From Methanosphaera stadtmanae (GTDB lineage Archaea; Methanobacteriota; Methanobacteria; Methanobacteriales; Methanobacteriaceae), in contig SUTR01000002.1 in assembly GCA_015062825.1 (NCBI GenBank), positions 1 through 64,000 on the forward strand: 64,000 bases of DNA, given 5' to 3'. Below are positions 11,633 through 22,729 of the stretch, piece after piece. A model generated the notes under the pieces. It worked only from the letters and a program-made list of their open reading frames with translations, was not told the DNA's origin and searched no databases. The position numbers and the translations under genes were made by a program. How positions within the stretch are numbered: position 1 is the first letter of the stretch; every line of letters begins with the position of its first letter.

Positions 11633-13894
11633 TTAAACTTTCAGGTAATTTGCCATGTCAAATTTTCTAATTTTTCTAAGGAAGTATAGATTCATTACTG
11701 CTGAGACAGACATTATTATTAGAAACGTTACAGTCAGGTTTGTAATTGATATTGAAGGTATAAGATATATGTCTTCTCCAAATAAGTTTATCATAACCGA
11801 TAAGATATAATAGCTGACTGGTATGCCCAGTAAGAATCCAATAATTATGAAAGCAAAACTTTGTGTTGCTAATAACTTTGCAAGATAGATTGATTTAAAA
11901 CCTAAAATTTTAAGTGTTGCAATTTCATTTTCCATCTCCGTAAATGAGATTGAATTTAAATTATATACAATAATCAATACTAAGAGTACAGCAAAAACTA
12001 TCAGTGAAGAAATTATTAACATTGAAGTTTCTTCCATCTTATCCCATTGATCCATAAGATCATTTAGATAAGAAACAGATTTAATGCCATCATAATCTTT
12101 GGTTACATGTTGTGAAGTTACTATGCTTGTTGGAGTATAATTCAAACCCAATTGTTCTAATTTATGTGGTGACATGACCAATCCCTGAGAAAACGGACTT
12201 GAATGTATTCTATCAATCTTTATGGGAATATTCTCATATGATCCAATAACACGACAGTCAATTGTATCACCAACACTTACATTCATCATGTCTGCCATTT
12301 TTTTAGAAATGGACACTTCATCTTCAGGAAGATCTATCCTATCCTGATTATCATTGGTTAATGTAATTAAATCTGTATTATTCATAACCAACAGCGAGGC
12401 CATTTCTGTTTTGTTCTTAGCTATTTCAACAGTAGATTCCATTATAGGACTACCGTTAACAGTCATGGCAATAGAATTAATTTGAGATAAACTGGAATCT
12501 TCATCAATTATTAATTTAGATTCAAAATGATTAACATCATTAAAATACCAATCTTTTGAGTTATCCACCTGTTCATATAACCCCAACCCAGTAATTAATA
12601 ATATTGTACATCCAAATACTCCTAAAATTGTTACTAAAGCTCTGAATTTATTTCTTTTAATATTTCTGTAATTCCATCGTATATTACAGGAAAACTTTTT
12701 CCAAATCCATAATTTTTCAACAAAGGTAGATGTTGCCACTTTAGGTATCGATGGTCTTATTGTAAGAGACGGTGGCTCATTGACAATATTTTCAATTGAA
12801 TAGTATGAAACCAGAACTGAAATTAAAGTCATTAAAAGTATTATAATTGCCGAATTTATAAATCCTATTGAATTCCAATAAGGAAATTTAAAATAAAGTA
12901 CCCTTGATGGATTAGCTATCATATGAAACGCATTTGGTCCAAGTACAGCTCCCAATATAGATGCAAATAGCACTACAATAGCCCCTATTGATATATAATG
13001 CCATAATATTTTATGATTTTTAAATCCATTTGCCTTAAGAATACCAATATCATATCTTTGAAGTGTAATGACCCTTTTCATAGTTGTTGAAAGCATTACC
13101 ATTGAAATGAAAATGAATATTAATGGCAATATAGAGGATACTGCATTTTGTTGGCTGATTGATTCTTCAACTGCATTTGAACTTGGATGATCACTTCGTC
13201 CTATGAATGCCGTGAAATAACCATCCAAACGATAAGATAATAAATATAAATACATCTCAGGAGTTCCGTCAAATTTAACCTTTAGTACATTATATGGCAC
13301 ATCATCTGATGGAAATGCCTTGTAAGACATGTAAGCAAAACCTGTTGAAGTATCATTTGGTACAATTGAATCCTTAGGCGTGTTAAAGATATATTCTGGT
13401 GAATAACCCAATCCCCGTATATTTTTTTTGACTTTGGTACCGTTACTTTCAAAAGAGATTTCATCCCCAACTTTTAGGTTTCTTGCATCTGCAAAGCTTT
13501 TATCCAACCAAACACCTTCAGAATCATTAAGATCAAACTCCTTTCCTTCAGTTAAATAAAATTTGCCGATTGTATTATTTTCAACAAAATGCAACATTAC
13601 ATTAGGCAGACCCTCCAGGTCAGCATGTGAATCCACCAACAACAGTCTTTCCATTTGAGTAGTTGCTCCCAAGTAATATATCTGATGTAAAAATTCATCA
13701 ATAAGATAATTTGAATATATCCAGCCATCAGCCATATTAGTTTGTTCATAATAGTCATCAATTGTTGTTTCATAGCTGGTTGTTTCTACATGCATTCCTG
13801 TAAATACAAAAACACCGATAAATGCCATTAAAAAAATGGATATGAATTGCACTTTATATTTTAGAACATCTCTTAACATTTTTCTTTTTAGCAT
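11633..13894 (-). CDS. ABC transporter permease, FtsX/MacB-like
   Basis: 753 aa, two FtsX-like permease blocks (TTMKRVITLQRYDIGILKANGFKNHKILWHY; EMENEIATLKILGFKSIYLAKLLATQSFAFIIIGFLLGIPVSYYIL). Confidence 0.85.
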   Translation of the reverse strand: MLKRKMLRDVLKYKVQFISIFLMAFIGVFVFTGMHVETTSYETTIDDYYEQTNMADGWIYSNYLIDEFLHQIYYLGATTQMERLLLVDSHADLEGLPNVMLHFVENNTIGKFYLTEGKEFDLNDSEGVWLDKSFADARNLKVGDEISFESNGTKVKKNIRGLGYSPEYIFNTPKDSIVPNDTSTGFAYMSYKAFPSDDVPYNVLKVKFDGTPEMYLYLLSYRLDGYFTAFIGRSDHPSSNAVEESISQQNAVSSILPLIFIFISMVMLSTTMKRVITLQRYDIGILKANGFKNHKILWHYISIGAIVVLFASILGAVLGPNAFHMIANPSRVLYFKFPYWNSIGFINSAIIILLMTLISVLVSYYSIENIVNEPPSLTIRPSIPKVATSTFVEKLWIWKKFSCNIRWNYRNIKRNKFRALVTILGVFGCTILLITGLGLYEQVDNSKDWYFNDVNHFESKLIIDEDSSLSQINSIAMTVNGSPIMESTVEIAKNKTEMASLLVMNNTDLITLTNDNQDRIDLPEDEVSISKKMADMMNVSVGDTIDCRVIGSYENIPIKIDRIHSSPFSQGLVMSPHKLEQLGLNYTPTSIVTSQHVTKDYDGIKSVSYLNDLMDQWDKMEETSMLIISSLIVFAVLLVLIIVYNLNSISFTEMENEIATLKILGFKSIYLAKLLATQSFAFIIIGFLLGIPVSYYILSVMINLFGEDIYLIPSISITNLTVTFLIIMSVSAVMNLYFLRKIRKFDMANYLKV

Positions 13895-14350
13895 TCATCT
13901 ACCTCAGATTCACAATTTAAAATAATTAAAATATCCATTTATAGTTTAAATTTATTTAAAAAAACTAATTTTTCTATTTAAATCCTGTTCTTTTAGAATA
14001 TTACTTGAATTATAAAATAGTTATACATTATAGTGTTTGATAATATTAATATAAATAGATTTTTAAAGTTAAGACATATTGATAAAATATGAATGATTAA
14101 ATCAATTAAATATGCATTTTAAACAGAGCATTATGATTATAATCATAATAAATCATTTATTGATACGAAATTTAATAGTAATAAGAGTATCACAGAGAAT
14201 ATTCATGTTAACTGTTTAAAAAAAGTAAAATAATTCATAGGATATTCCTCCAAAGTAAAAATAAAAAAAGGAAAATGAAAATTTCAATTAAATCACCCGT
14301 AAATGGAGAATTCATCTTTAGTGTATCTTTCAAGATGAATACGATTTTAA

Positions 14351-15025
14351 TCATATTTTAATTGGGATTTTGGATCGTATCTCATCAGAAATTGTATCAA
14401 TTTTTGAATTAACAGTACTGGAATTTATATCTAAATTAATATTGTTTGAATCAATATTTAGATTCATATTCTTTGGATCAAGGTTAATATTTATATTGCT
14501 TGAATTAGTATCATTTGGATAGACATTTTTGTAAACAAGTGATTTGGCCATATGTACAGCAATATCCTTATTGTTACAACAGATAATTACATTATCCTGG
14601 CTTGTTTGATTAGATGTGGAAATACAGTATAATTTACCATTATAGTTTAATTTAACTACATCAAATATACTAATTTGCAACAGTTCATCAGCATTTATGA
14701 CATGACATCTGAAACCATCCACTTCCTGTATTGGTGCTTTGTCTATTAATTCCTTGATTACATTAAAACTAAGCTGACCTACCTTAATAGCACTATCCTC
14801 ATGAGTATTATATGTAACCAGTATGCCTTTATCCCAATTCCATATTTTAACACCACTGACTTGGCCACAAAACTGGGTTTGATTAGCCGGAACGTCAATA
14901 GTTGTACCATTGGAAGTAATTTCAATTGTTTCATAATTTACTATACTTGACAATATTACCCATATGAGACCTACAATAATTAAAAGCAATATGACAATTA
15001 TTATTATTTTCTTTTTATCCATCAA
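14351..15025 (-). CDS. Membrane-anchored hypothetical protein
   Basis: N-terminal TM (IIIIVILLLIIVGLIWVILSSI) and Asn-rich C-terminal tail; no recognised family. Confidence 0.5.
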   Translation of the reverse strand: MMDKKKIIIIVILLLIIVGLIWVILSSIVNYETIEITSNGTTIDVPANQTQFCGQVSGVKIWNWDKGILVTYNTHEDSAIKVGQLSFNVIKELIDKAPIQEVDGFRCHVINADELLQISIFDVVKLNYNGKLYCISTSNQTSQDNVIICCNNKDIAVHMAKSLVYKNVYPNDTNSSNININLDPKNMNLNIDSNNINLDINSSTVNSKIDTISDEIRSKIPIKI

Positions 15026-15299
15026 TAATCCTTCATTTTATAGTTAGTTTAAGTTATTTATCCTAATTGAGAATAAAAAAATATTTTTTATCGCTAAAAG
15101 CATTGTTCGACAACAATCATTAATATTATCTATATTTTAAATTATTCATCATAATATTTATAATTAAAGAAATATATTAAGGATAACTAAATAGAATAGT
15201 ACAATTTAAATCATGAAATAAAAATAGGAAGAATAACTCTCTGAAAGATATTTATTAAGTTCTAAATAATTAATAGCTAAATGTGTGGATATGAATTAA

Positions 15300-16457
15300 T
15301 TATAAAAAAAAGACTTGTTGATGCTTTGTATGATTCATCCCCTGCAAATTGTACTTTAACCATATAACTTCCGGCAAGCTGTGGTTTATAATAATTTCAT
15401 ATTTTCCATTTTGATATGTATATACACTGCCCACCTTTTTATTGTCTACAATAATGTCTATGAGGAATCTTTCCAAAGTAGGTGACATTTCTGATGAAAA
15501 CTGACCTGTAATATGTATAGCATTAGGAATCACAATTTTTTCAGACAATGAATCCAGGGTTAAGGAAGTATTGTATTTAACCACATGTTGTCTAGTACTG
15601 TTTCTGCTTGATGCATAGGTATCGTTTCCTTCATACACTATGCTTGCAGTATAGTTTCCAGGTTGAATAATGGTATAATCATAAGTATACTTACCTGATG
15701 ATGTTGTCATTGTTTGATTTACTTTTTGATTATTAATATATATGTCAACAGGTGCGTTTGTCAATGGAATATAATTTCTATCATATAAATATCCTTCCAT
15801 GAGGAAATTAGTATCATCTGTAATATTTTCAGAGGTAATTATGAGATTTGTATAATATTTTACTGTGAATGTTTGATTGTTACTGACACTGGATTGATAA
15901 TTATCCAAACCATCATATTCTACCCTGACCGTATAAATTCCTTGCTGTGTTGGAGTATATGTGGCTGTAAAGAATCCAATTTCACTTGTATAAATCCTAT
16001 CAACTTTTTCATTATTTACAAAAAGATCCAAAGCAAATATACCATATGAAGAAGGATCAGTTGTTATCCGACCAGTAATATTAAGTAGAACTTCTGTTGC
16101 ATATTCATCTGTTAATTCATCAAGTGTTATTGTTGTTGAGTAGGTTTGTGTATCCTTTTTTGTCTGACTGTCTTCTTTGATGATGTTATGAGAATCTGTT
16201 TGTGAATTGTCATTCATATTTTCTAATGATTCTTGTTTAATATTTTTTTCTTCTAAACTTTCTATTGTATTCACATTATCATCGTTATCTTGTATGTCTA
16301 CGTTTGGTGTTGTTTGTGTAATATCAGATACTTGTGTATCTGTTGAATTGTCAATGTTTGTTGCACTGACCATACCTGTAAATAGGATAGTTAATAAGAC
16401 AACAGTGATAACTGTGAATATCTTTATTTTTTGATTATTCATATAATCACTTTTCAT
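15300..16457 (-). CDS. Adhesin-like protein with Ig-like (Big-type) repeats
   Basis: Signal peptide; three Ig-like repeats (GRITTDPSSYGIFALDLFVNNEKVDRIYTSEIGFFTATYTPTQQGIYTVRVEYDG). Confidence 0.75.
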   Translation of the reverse strand: MKSDYMNNQKIKIFTVITVVLLTILFTGMVSATNIDNSTDTQVSDITQTTPNVDIQDNDDNVNTIESLEEKNIKQESLENMNDNSQTDSHNIIKEDSQTKKDTQTYSTTITLDELTDEYATEVLLNITGRITTDPSSYGIFALDLFVNNEKVDRIYTSEIGFFTATYTPTQQGIYTVRVEYDGLDNYQSSVSNNQTFTVKYYTNLIITSENITDDTNFLMEGYLYDRNYIPLTNAPVDIYINNQKVNQTMTTSSGKYTYDYTIIQPGNYTASIVYEGNDTYASSRNSTRQHVVKYNTSLTLDSLSEKIVIPNAIHITGQFSSEMSPTLERFLIDIIVDNKKVGSVYTYQNGKYEIIINHSLPEVIWLKYNLQGMNHTKHQQVFFL

Positions 16458-16802
16458 AATATTATTTTTTAAACAAAAAAATTTTGTTTTTATTGAAAAA
16501 TAATGCTATTTATATATTCAATTATTAAAAAATGTTATCAAATTTTATTATATGAGAAAATCATTTAGAATAGGACTGTACTTTAAATTGAATATTCATT
16601 TATCCTTTAAAGACTGTTTTTAGAATAAAAGATACAAAAAAGTTAAAAAAATGAATTTTAAAATCTTTATAAAAAAATAATAGAATTCACATAAAATAAC
16701 TCAAAAAAAATAGTTAAAAAGAAGAAATGATAAAGGCAGGATACCTTTATTAGTTAAAGCATGTGTTATGTGATGTTTCTTATTTATCAAATAGTGACTG
16801 TT

Positions 16803-19106
16803 TTAATTGAATATGTCTGCTTCTTCAAGTTTTTCATCAAAGAACTTGGTACGTTTATCCCATCTTTGTTTAAGGAATATGGACAGTATTATTATTATTG
16901 CTCCCAACATGAATAGTAATATGAACGATGGCATGTAATTAGTCCATATCAATCCCAGCTGAGACTCACGTACAATGTTTATTCCATGAGTCATAGGCAG
17001 ATAAGGATAAATCATTCCAAAGATAACGCTCATAATTTCTACAGGATATATACCACCCGAACCTGATATCTGGAATACCAATAATAAGATTCCAATTGCT
17101 TTTCCAACATCTCCAAATAGCGATATCAAGGAATACATTATTATCATAAATACCATTGCTACAAAATAACATGAAAATATAAACATTAATGGATTTGCAA
17201 CATCCAATCCTAGGATAAATACTCCTATAAGTGTTACAGTTGTTTCTAATATAGCCATGATATTAAACATGACCAATTTACCAAGATACATTTCATGTGG
17301 TTTGTATGGTGTTCCGATACTAGTACCTGTCTTAAACATTACACAGGTAATAAGTGCTCCTACCCACATTGATAATACAATGTAGAATGGGGAAACCTGT
17401 GAACCATAATTATTTGTAGGGAATTCCTCGTGTCTTTTTAATATTACAGGTGAGAAGAAATAATCTCCTGCCTCTTCCTGATTAATATCAGTTACTGCTG
17501 AGAGTTCATCTGCAGCAAATCCTATTTCATCTGATGCATTTCTTAATGCAGATGCTGATGAATAACCTAATAATTCTGCTCCTGATGCCAATTCAATAGT
17601 TCCATTTGCTAAAACATGCACCCCACTTGAAAGTTCGGATGCTCCACTTGCCAATTGATTTGAACCTTGAGCTAATTGCTGAGAACCATCTGCTAATTGA
17701 TTTGCACCTGTAGCAACACTACCTGAACCATTGGCAACTAAATGTGCACCGTTGTTTAAATCATTTATGTTATTGTTTGCATCAGTTAGTTCTTTATCGA
17801 TTTTATCCAGTAATTCTTTGATTTTTGATGGACTTTCTCCATTTTTAATTGCTTCATTTAACCTTGATATATCACTTGAAACATTGTCAAATTGATTAAC
17901 TACTGAGTTTGTTCTGCGTGTTAGATTATTTGATCCTATTGCAAGATTTGCAGAATCACTAGATAAGTTATATGCTCCTGTATATAAGTTTAATGCACTA
18001 TTTGTAAGATCTGATGAATCATTATATAACTGTTTTAGCCGATTATTGATATCTGAAGTATCTGAGTCAAGTTTATCAATATCATCTGCAAGTTTAGATG
18101 TATTTCCACCATTAATTATGGCTTGTTTGAGTCTTGAGTATATATCATATATTTCATTTGATTTAGTGGCTATTTGTTGTGTTCCATCTGCAACTTGACT
18201 TGCACCACTGGCTACTTGGTCTGCACCATTAGCCAATTCAACAGAACCTATTGATAAAGCATTTGCTCCACTGGATAATGTTCTTGCTCCACTTGCCAAT
18301 TGGTCAGAACCACTGGATACTTGATTTGCACCACTGGTTAATTGATCTGCTCCACTTGCTACTTTATCAGCTCCTGCAGATAATTGATTTGCACCATCTT
18401 CCATTTTATCTGCACCAGTTGCTAATCCGTCCTGTAATTCACCCAGTTTTCCTAAAGCTGCCACATCAATAAATGATACTATTTCAGCATTGAGTTTATT
18501 ATAAACTGCTTTAGAAGCAGCATCAGTTAATTTAGCTCCAACAGGGCTGGTTTTTTGATTGACAATATATTCCAGTTCGGCTGAATGAGGTTTGCCTGTT
18601 GTTATTGATACAACCGATTCACTGAAATTCTGTGGAATGATAATACCTGCATAATATGTTCCATTATGAACACCACGACGCAGCTCATCCGACGAAACGT
18701 AAACCCATTTAAAATCATGATTATCCTTTAACGAATCAATTAGTTTTGCACCTACATCAACTCTTTCACCATTATACTCTGAACCCAAATCCTCATTTGC
18801 TATAGCAAATTCTACATTTCCAGTATTTTCATATGGATCCCAACAAGCATATATGTTAATCAAGGCATATAATGAAGGTAATAAAACTATTCCAATAATG
18901 ATTATTATTACAATAGGATTAGTAAAGAATGAGCGAAAATCACCCTTAATAATATCCCGTATTTTAGCTTGAGATTCTTTACGACGATCCTGCAATTCTA
19001 CCCTATCCAATCGTCTAGGAGTAGGAGGAGAATCATCTTCTCTTTTTCTAAGATCTAGTTTTTTCATTTTTACACCACATACATCCTTTGATATCATATA
19101 GAACAA
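16803..19106 (-). CDS. YhgE/Pip-domain membrane protein
   Basis: N-terminal TM plus ABC-2-like ectodomain, repeated GADQLASGA/SGANQVSSG segments, C-terminal multi-TM ABC-2-type region; typical YhgE/phage infection protein architecture. Confidence 0.85.
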   Translation of the reverse strand: MFYMISKDVCGVKMKKLDLRKREDDSPPTPRRLDRVELQDRRKESQAKIRDIIKGDFRSFFTNPIVIIIIIGIVLLPSLYALINIYACWDPYENTGNVEFAIANEDLGSEYNGERVDVGAKLIDSLKDNHDFKWVYVSSDELRRGVHNGTYYAGIIIPQNFSESVVSITTGKPHSAELEYIVNQKTSPVGAKLTDAASKAVYNKLNAEIVSFIDVAALGKLGELQDGLATGADKMEDGANQLSAGADKVASGADQLTSGANQVSSGSDQLASGARTLSSGANALSIGSVELANGADQVASGASQVADGTQQIATKSNEIYDIYSRLKQAIINGGNTSKLADDIDKLDSDTSDINNRLKQLYNDSSDLTNSALNLYTGAYNLSSDSANLAIGSNNLTRRTNSVVNQFDNVSSDISRLNEAIKNGESPSKIKELLDKIDKELTDANNNINDLNNGAHLVANGSGSVATGANQLADGSQQLAQGSNQLASGASELSSGVHVLANGTIELASGAELLGYSSASALRNASDEIGFAADELSAVTDINQEEAGDYFFSPVILKRHEEFPTNNYGSQVSPFYIVLSMWVGALITCVMFKTGTSIGTPYKPHEMYLGKLVMFNIMAILETTVTLIGVFILGLDVANPLMFIFSCYFVAMVFMIIMYSLISLFGDVGKAIGILLLVFQISGSGGIYPVEIMSVIFGMIYPYLPMTHGINIVRESQLGLIWTNYMPSFILLFMLGAIIIILSIFLKQRWDKRTKFFDEKLEEADIFN

Positions 19107-19675
19107 TCATCCAACATTAAAGATATCCCCACTTTTTTAAAAGATGCCTTTAATAAAAATATAGTTTAAGTAATCTTTAAGAAATTTAGATATAAAATAT
19201 GTTTTTAGTAATTGTTTCTATCGATAATATAACCAAAACAAGCATTAAAGCTATTTTTTTAACAGAAACACTGAATAATAGCATTATAAACCATATTCTG
19301 GTAAATTCAAATGTAATTTAGTTAATATTTATAGTATATATTTATATTTGTTTTTTCAGATATATATTATTTTTACTTAATTCTATTAACTTTTCGAAAA
19401 ATAAACACAACAATCCATATTTATCCATTTATTAGGAATATAATAGATGTATTCTCAAAAAAAACTGATGACAAAGTAAAAAAATATAAAAAATAGGCAA
19501 AAATATTGTGTTTATTTCAAATTATAAATTTAATAGATTTAATATTAACAAATATTAAAAAAACATCCATACAACAATTCTGCCAATCAGAACATACATC
19601 CAAGCACAATATAATAAAACATCCGACAAGCCAACTGTATTTTATACCTCAATTTTAATATAATTTAATAAATAA

Positions 19676-20488
19676 ATGTTAATATATAAAAGAATTTGGT
19701 GGAATTTTGTGGATTTATTTACTCATACATTAACTCAATTTGGCAGTGTAATAATTATTTTTTTAATTTTAACAGTTCTAGGTGAATTTATCTATAAAAT
19801 AATAAAAAATAATTATATAAATCACATCAACATGAATGAATATCTACCAGAAGATGAAGTCCATACATTAAGACAGGTCTTTTATCTAATTTTAATGGCA
19901 TTGTGTGTTGCAAATATTTTCTATTATCTTCTTGGTGAAGGAGTAGAATTTATAAATTATTTCCCAATATTTGATATTTTACTTTCATTATACTTTGCAA
20001 TAACATTAGATAAAAGTACTACTAAGAATAAAATCATTTGGGTGTTATTGATTCCTTATGGAACATTATCCTTTGTATTATTTAATGTTACTTTAATATA
20101 TTATATGGATATTATTCATCTGTTAGTATTCGCATACCTTGCAAAACTTAGTTTTGATAAGTTTATGAAGTATACTAATTCAAACGGTTTAGGAATAAGT
20201 ATAGTATTATTGTTTGTAATAATATTTTCCAGTTTCTTTATAACACAATACTCGGAAGGAGTCAATGCATTAGATTCCCTTGTAATGATTTCAAATCAAT
20301 TTACAGGAAATGGTTTTGCTGTTTTTGGAAATAGTATTGCAGGTAAGCTTAATAGTTTACTGCTTGTTTGGGGTGGATATGTCATTTCAGGAGCTAGTGC
20401 TGCAACATTAACTGCAGCAATTTTAATTAAACATTTCAGAAAAAGAATGGAAGAAATCGAAAAGTTAATTGAAGGAGATGATGAATAA
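19676..20488 (+). CDS. Channel-like membrane protein, paralogue of the next gene
   Basis: Six-TM-like profile with pore-loop-like segment VNALDSLVMISNQFTGNGFAVFGNSIAGKLNSLLLVWGG. Confidence 0.5.
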   Translation: MLIYKRIWWNFVDLFTHTLTQFGSVIIIFLILTVLGEFIYKIIKNNYINHINMNEYLPEDEVHTLRQVFYLILMALCVANIFYYLLGEGVEFINYFPIFDILLSLYFAITLDKSTTKNKIIWVLLIPYGTLSFVLFNVTLIYYMDIIHLLVFAYLAKLSFDKFMKYTNSNGLGISIVLLFVIIFSSFFITQYSEGVNALDSLVMISNQFTGNGFAVFGNSIAGKLNSLLLVWGGYVISGASAATLTAAILIKHFRKRMEEIEKLIEGDDE

Positions 20489-21291
20489 TGGATACTGGAA
20501 ATTTATTAGTTCTCATTATTCAATTAGTTGTTACAATTGGAATTTTTTCAGCATTAGTATTTGTTGGCAAATATATTATCAATTATTTTAAGACAAATCC
20601 AGAGTATAAAGATTCTAAATTTTTAAATCCTCTTGAATACTTCCCTCAAGAGAAGGTAGTGTATTTAGAACAACTCTTCTATTTGATAATGATGATTGTT
20701 TTTCTAATACTTGATTTATATCTGATATTTGATTGGGGTGAAGGATCAATCTATATCTTTATTATAGATATTATTGTCTCAGTATACCTTGCTCTTAATA
20801 TGACATTAAAATCATATAAGGATTATATATTATTATTTTTATTAATCCCATTTGGTTCCATATTCAGAATAGCATTAGGAAACACCCTCTTAGTATGGTA
20901 TGATATATTCCATATAATTGGATATTTATATTTCATGATGATTTATTATCGTAAATTCGTCAAGTATACTGAAAACAACGGTCTTGGAATTACAATATTA
21001 TTATTATTTACAATAGTAGTGGTAAGCTTTATATTTACAATGATAGTAGAAGAAGTTTCCCCATTAGATTCAATGGCAATGGTTACAAATGCATTTACAA
21101 GTAATAGTTTTGATGCTGCAGGAAAAAGTGTAATTGGAAAACTCGATTCGTTAGTATTGGCTTGGGGTGGATTCCTATTATCTGGTGTAGGTACGGCAAC
21201 ATTGTCTGTTTCAATTATAAACAGATTTGTAGATCGTGAATTTGATGAATTGGAAGAATTTATTAAAAATAATAAAAAGAAAAATAATTAG
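20488..21291 (+). CDS. Channel-like membrane protein, paralogue of the previous gene
   Basis: Same layout; VSPLDSMAMVTNAFTSNSFDAAGKSVIGKLDSLVLAWGGFLLSGVGTATL; start overlaps the previous stop. Confidence 0.5.
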   Translation: MDTGNLLVLIIQLVVTIGIFSALVFVGKYIINYFKTNPEYKDSKFLNPLEYFPQEKVVYLEQLFYLIMMIVFLILDLYLIFDWGEGSIYIFIIDIIVSVYLALNMTLKSYKDYILLFLLIPFGSIFRIALGNTLLVWYDIFHIIGYLYFMMIYYRKFVKYTENNGLGITILLLFTIVVVSFIFTMIVEEVSPLDSMAMVTNAFTSNSFDAAGKSVIGKLDSLVLAWGGFLLSGVGTATLSVSIINRFVDREFDELEEFIKNNKKKNN

Positions 21292-21434
21292 ATTAGTCAT
21301 ACATGTTGAATAACTTAGGGTTTTCCATTAGAAATAACCATCTGAAATATTGTAGTATTAACCTTGGATAAGTAATGAAAACCCCATAACTCTTTTTTTT
21401 TAAGATTAAAACCCTTAAGTTAAAGGTTGGAAAA

Positions 21435-22073
21435 ATGATTAAAATTGCATATTGTAATGTTGAAAAACTTGATTTGAATAAGACTTATTCTCTTGTTTCA
21501 AGAGATAGACAGAAAAAAATTTCAAGATATCGATTTTTAAAGGATAAAAAACTTAGTTGTGGTGCATATCTTCTTCTAAGAACGCTTTTAGATGAGATTG
21601 ACATTACAAATCCAATATTTAAAACAGAAAAATATGGAAAGGCATACATTACTAATTACTCTGATATTCATTTCAACATGTCACACAGTGGTCGTTATGT
21701 TGCATGTGCAATAGCAGATACGCCCATTGGAGTAGATATTGAATATAATGATTCCAAGATTGATTTGGATATTGCACAATACTACTTTTTTAACAGTGAA
21801 TATGATAGGATTACTAAATCAGATAAACCATTTGATGAATTCTTCAATTATTGGGTTCTTAAGGAAAGTTATATGAAATATACTGGATTGGGTTTTAATC
21901 TTAAACTTGATGAGTTTGAAATAATAATTGATGATGAAAAGATACAACTCAAGGATGATGATAGTATAAAGTTCAACTTGTTTGATGTGGAAAATTACAA
22001 GCTGGGATTTTGTTCAAAGCAAAGTACAAATAAAATTACAGAATATGAAATCACAGATTTATACCCCTTTTAG
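21435..22073 (+). CDS. 4'-phosphopantetheinyl transferase superfamily protein
   Basis: FNMSHSGRYVACAIADTPIGVDIEY and FNYWVLKESYMKYTGLGF match Sfp-type motifs (GxDIE, WxxKESxxK). Confidence 0.9.
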   Translation: MIKIAYCNVEKLDLNKTYSLVSRDRQKKISRYRFLKDKKLSCGAYLLLRTLLDEIDITNPIFKTEKYGKAYITNYSDIHFNMSHSGRYVACAIADTPIGVDIEYNDSKIDLDIAQYYFFNSEYDRITKSDKPFDEFFNYWVLKESYMKYTGLGFNLKLDEFEIIIDDEKIQLKDDDSIKFNLFDVENYKLGFCSKQSTNKITEYEITDLYPF

Positions 22074-22393
22074 TAAATTAATCTATGAACACCAATTACT
22101 CATTTTATACTAAATTTTATTATTTAATATATTTCAAAAATGTAAATATCAATCAATAATTATTTAAATGAATATTTGAGAAACTTTGTTCTTTATAGAA
22201 TAACTTTAATTAAAATTTATGAAAAAGGTATTTTGAGTACTTGACAAAATTATTTTTATTGAAAAAATAGATATATTAAAATAGAGTACTCGATTTATGT
22301 GAGTTAAATAGTGTTAAGGATAAATAATCCAGACACCTAAATGATTTGATGGGAATATATTAAAAAGAATTAAAGAGGAAAATACCCCTTTAT

Positions 22394-22729
22394 CTAGGAG
22401 GTTATATATTTTTTTATTGCTTCTATTGATTTCTTATTGTTTTCCAGCACTTCTGTTATTTGACTGCCTGTTATGTTATCAAGGTGAAAACCTGCTTTAA
22501 TTATTATTGTTGGCGTTTTTTCTTTACTTAATTCTTTTACAATGGGCATAATCATTTCATCTTCCCTGTGATTTGCTATTTTAATTATATTATAGCTTTG
22601 ATTTGATATTACTGCTATACATCCAATATGTTCTTTTCCCCCTGTTATTGTTATGTCTATGTCTTGGCCTATCTTTTGAATGTTGTATGTTATTTCTGTA
22701 GCGTCATGGCCCATTATGAATGTCGTCAT
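22394..22729 (-). CDS. LpdD-like (prenylated-flavin chaperone-type) small protein
   Basis: 111 aa; ITITGGKEHIGCIAVI and KAGFHLDNITGSQITEVLENN resemble LpdD/gallate decarboxylase subunit D-like proteins; clustered with ubiD-family gene. Confidence 0.55.
   Translation of the reverse strand: MTTFIMGHDATEITYNIQKIGQDIDITITGGKEHIGCIAVISNQSYNIIKIANHREDEMIMPIVKELSKEKTPTIIIKAGFHLDNITGSQITEVLENNKKSIEAIKKYITS

Noticed and set aside
13282-13470. 62-aa minus-strand ORF
   Set aside because: Out-of-frame ORF inside the FtsX-like permease gene.
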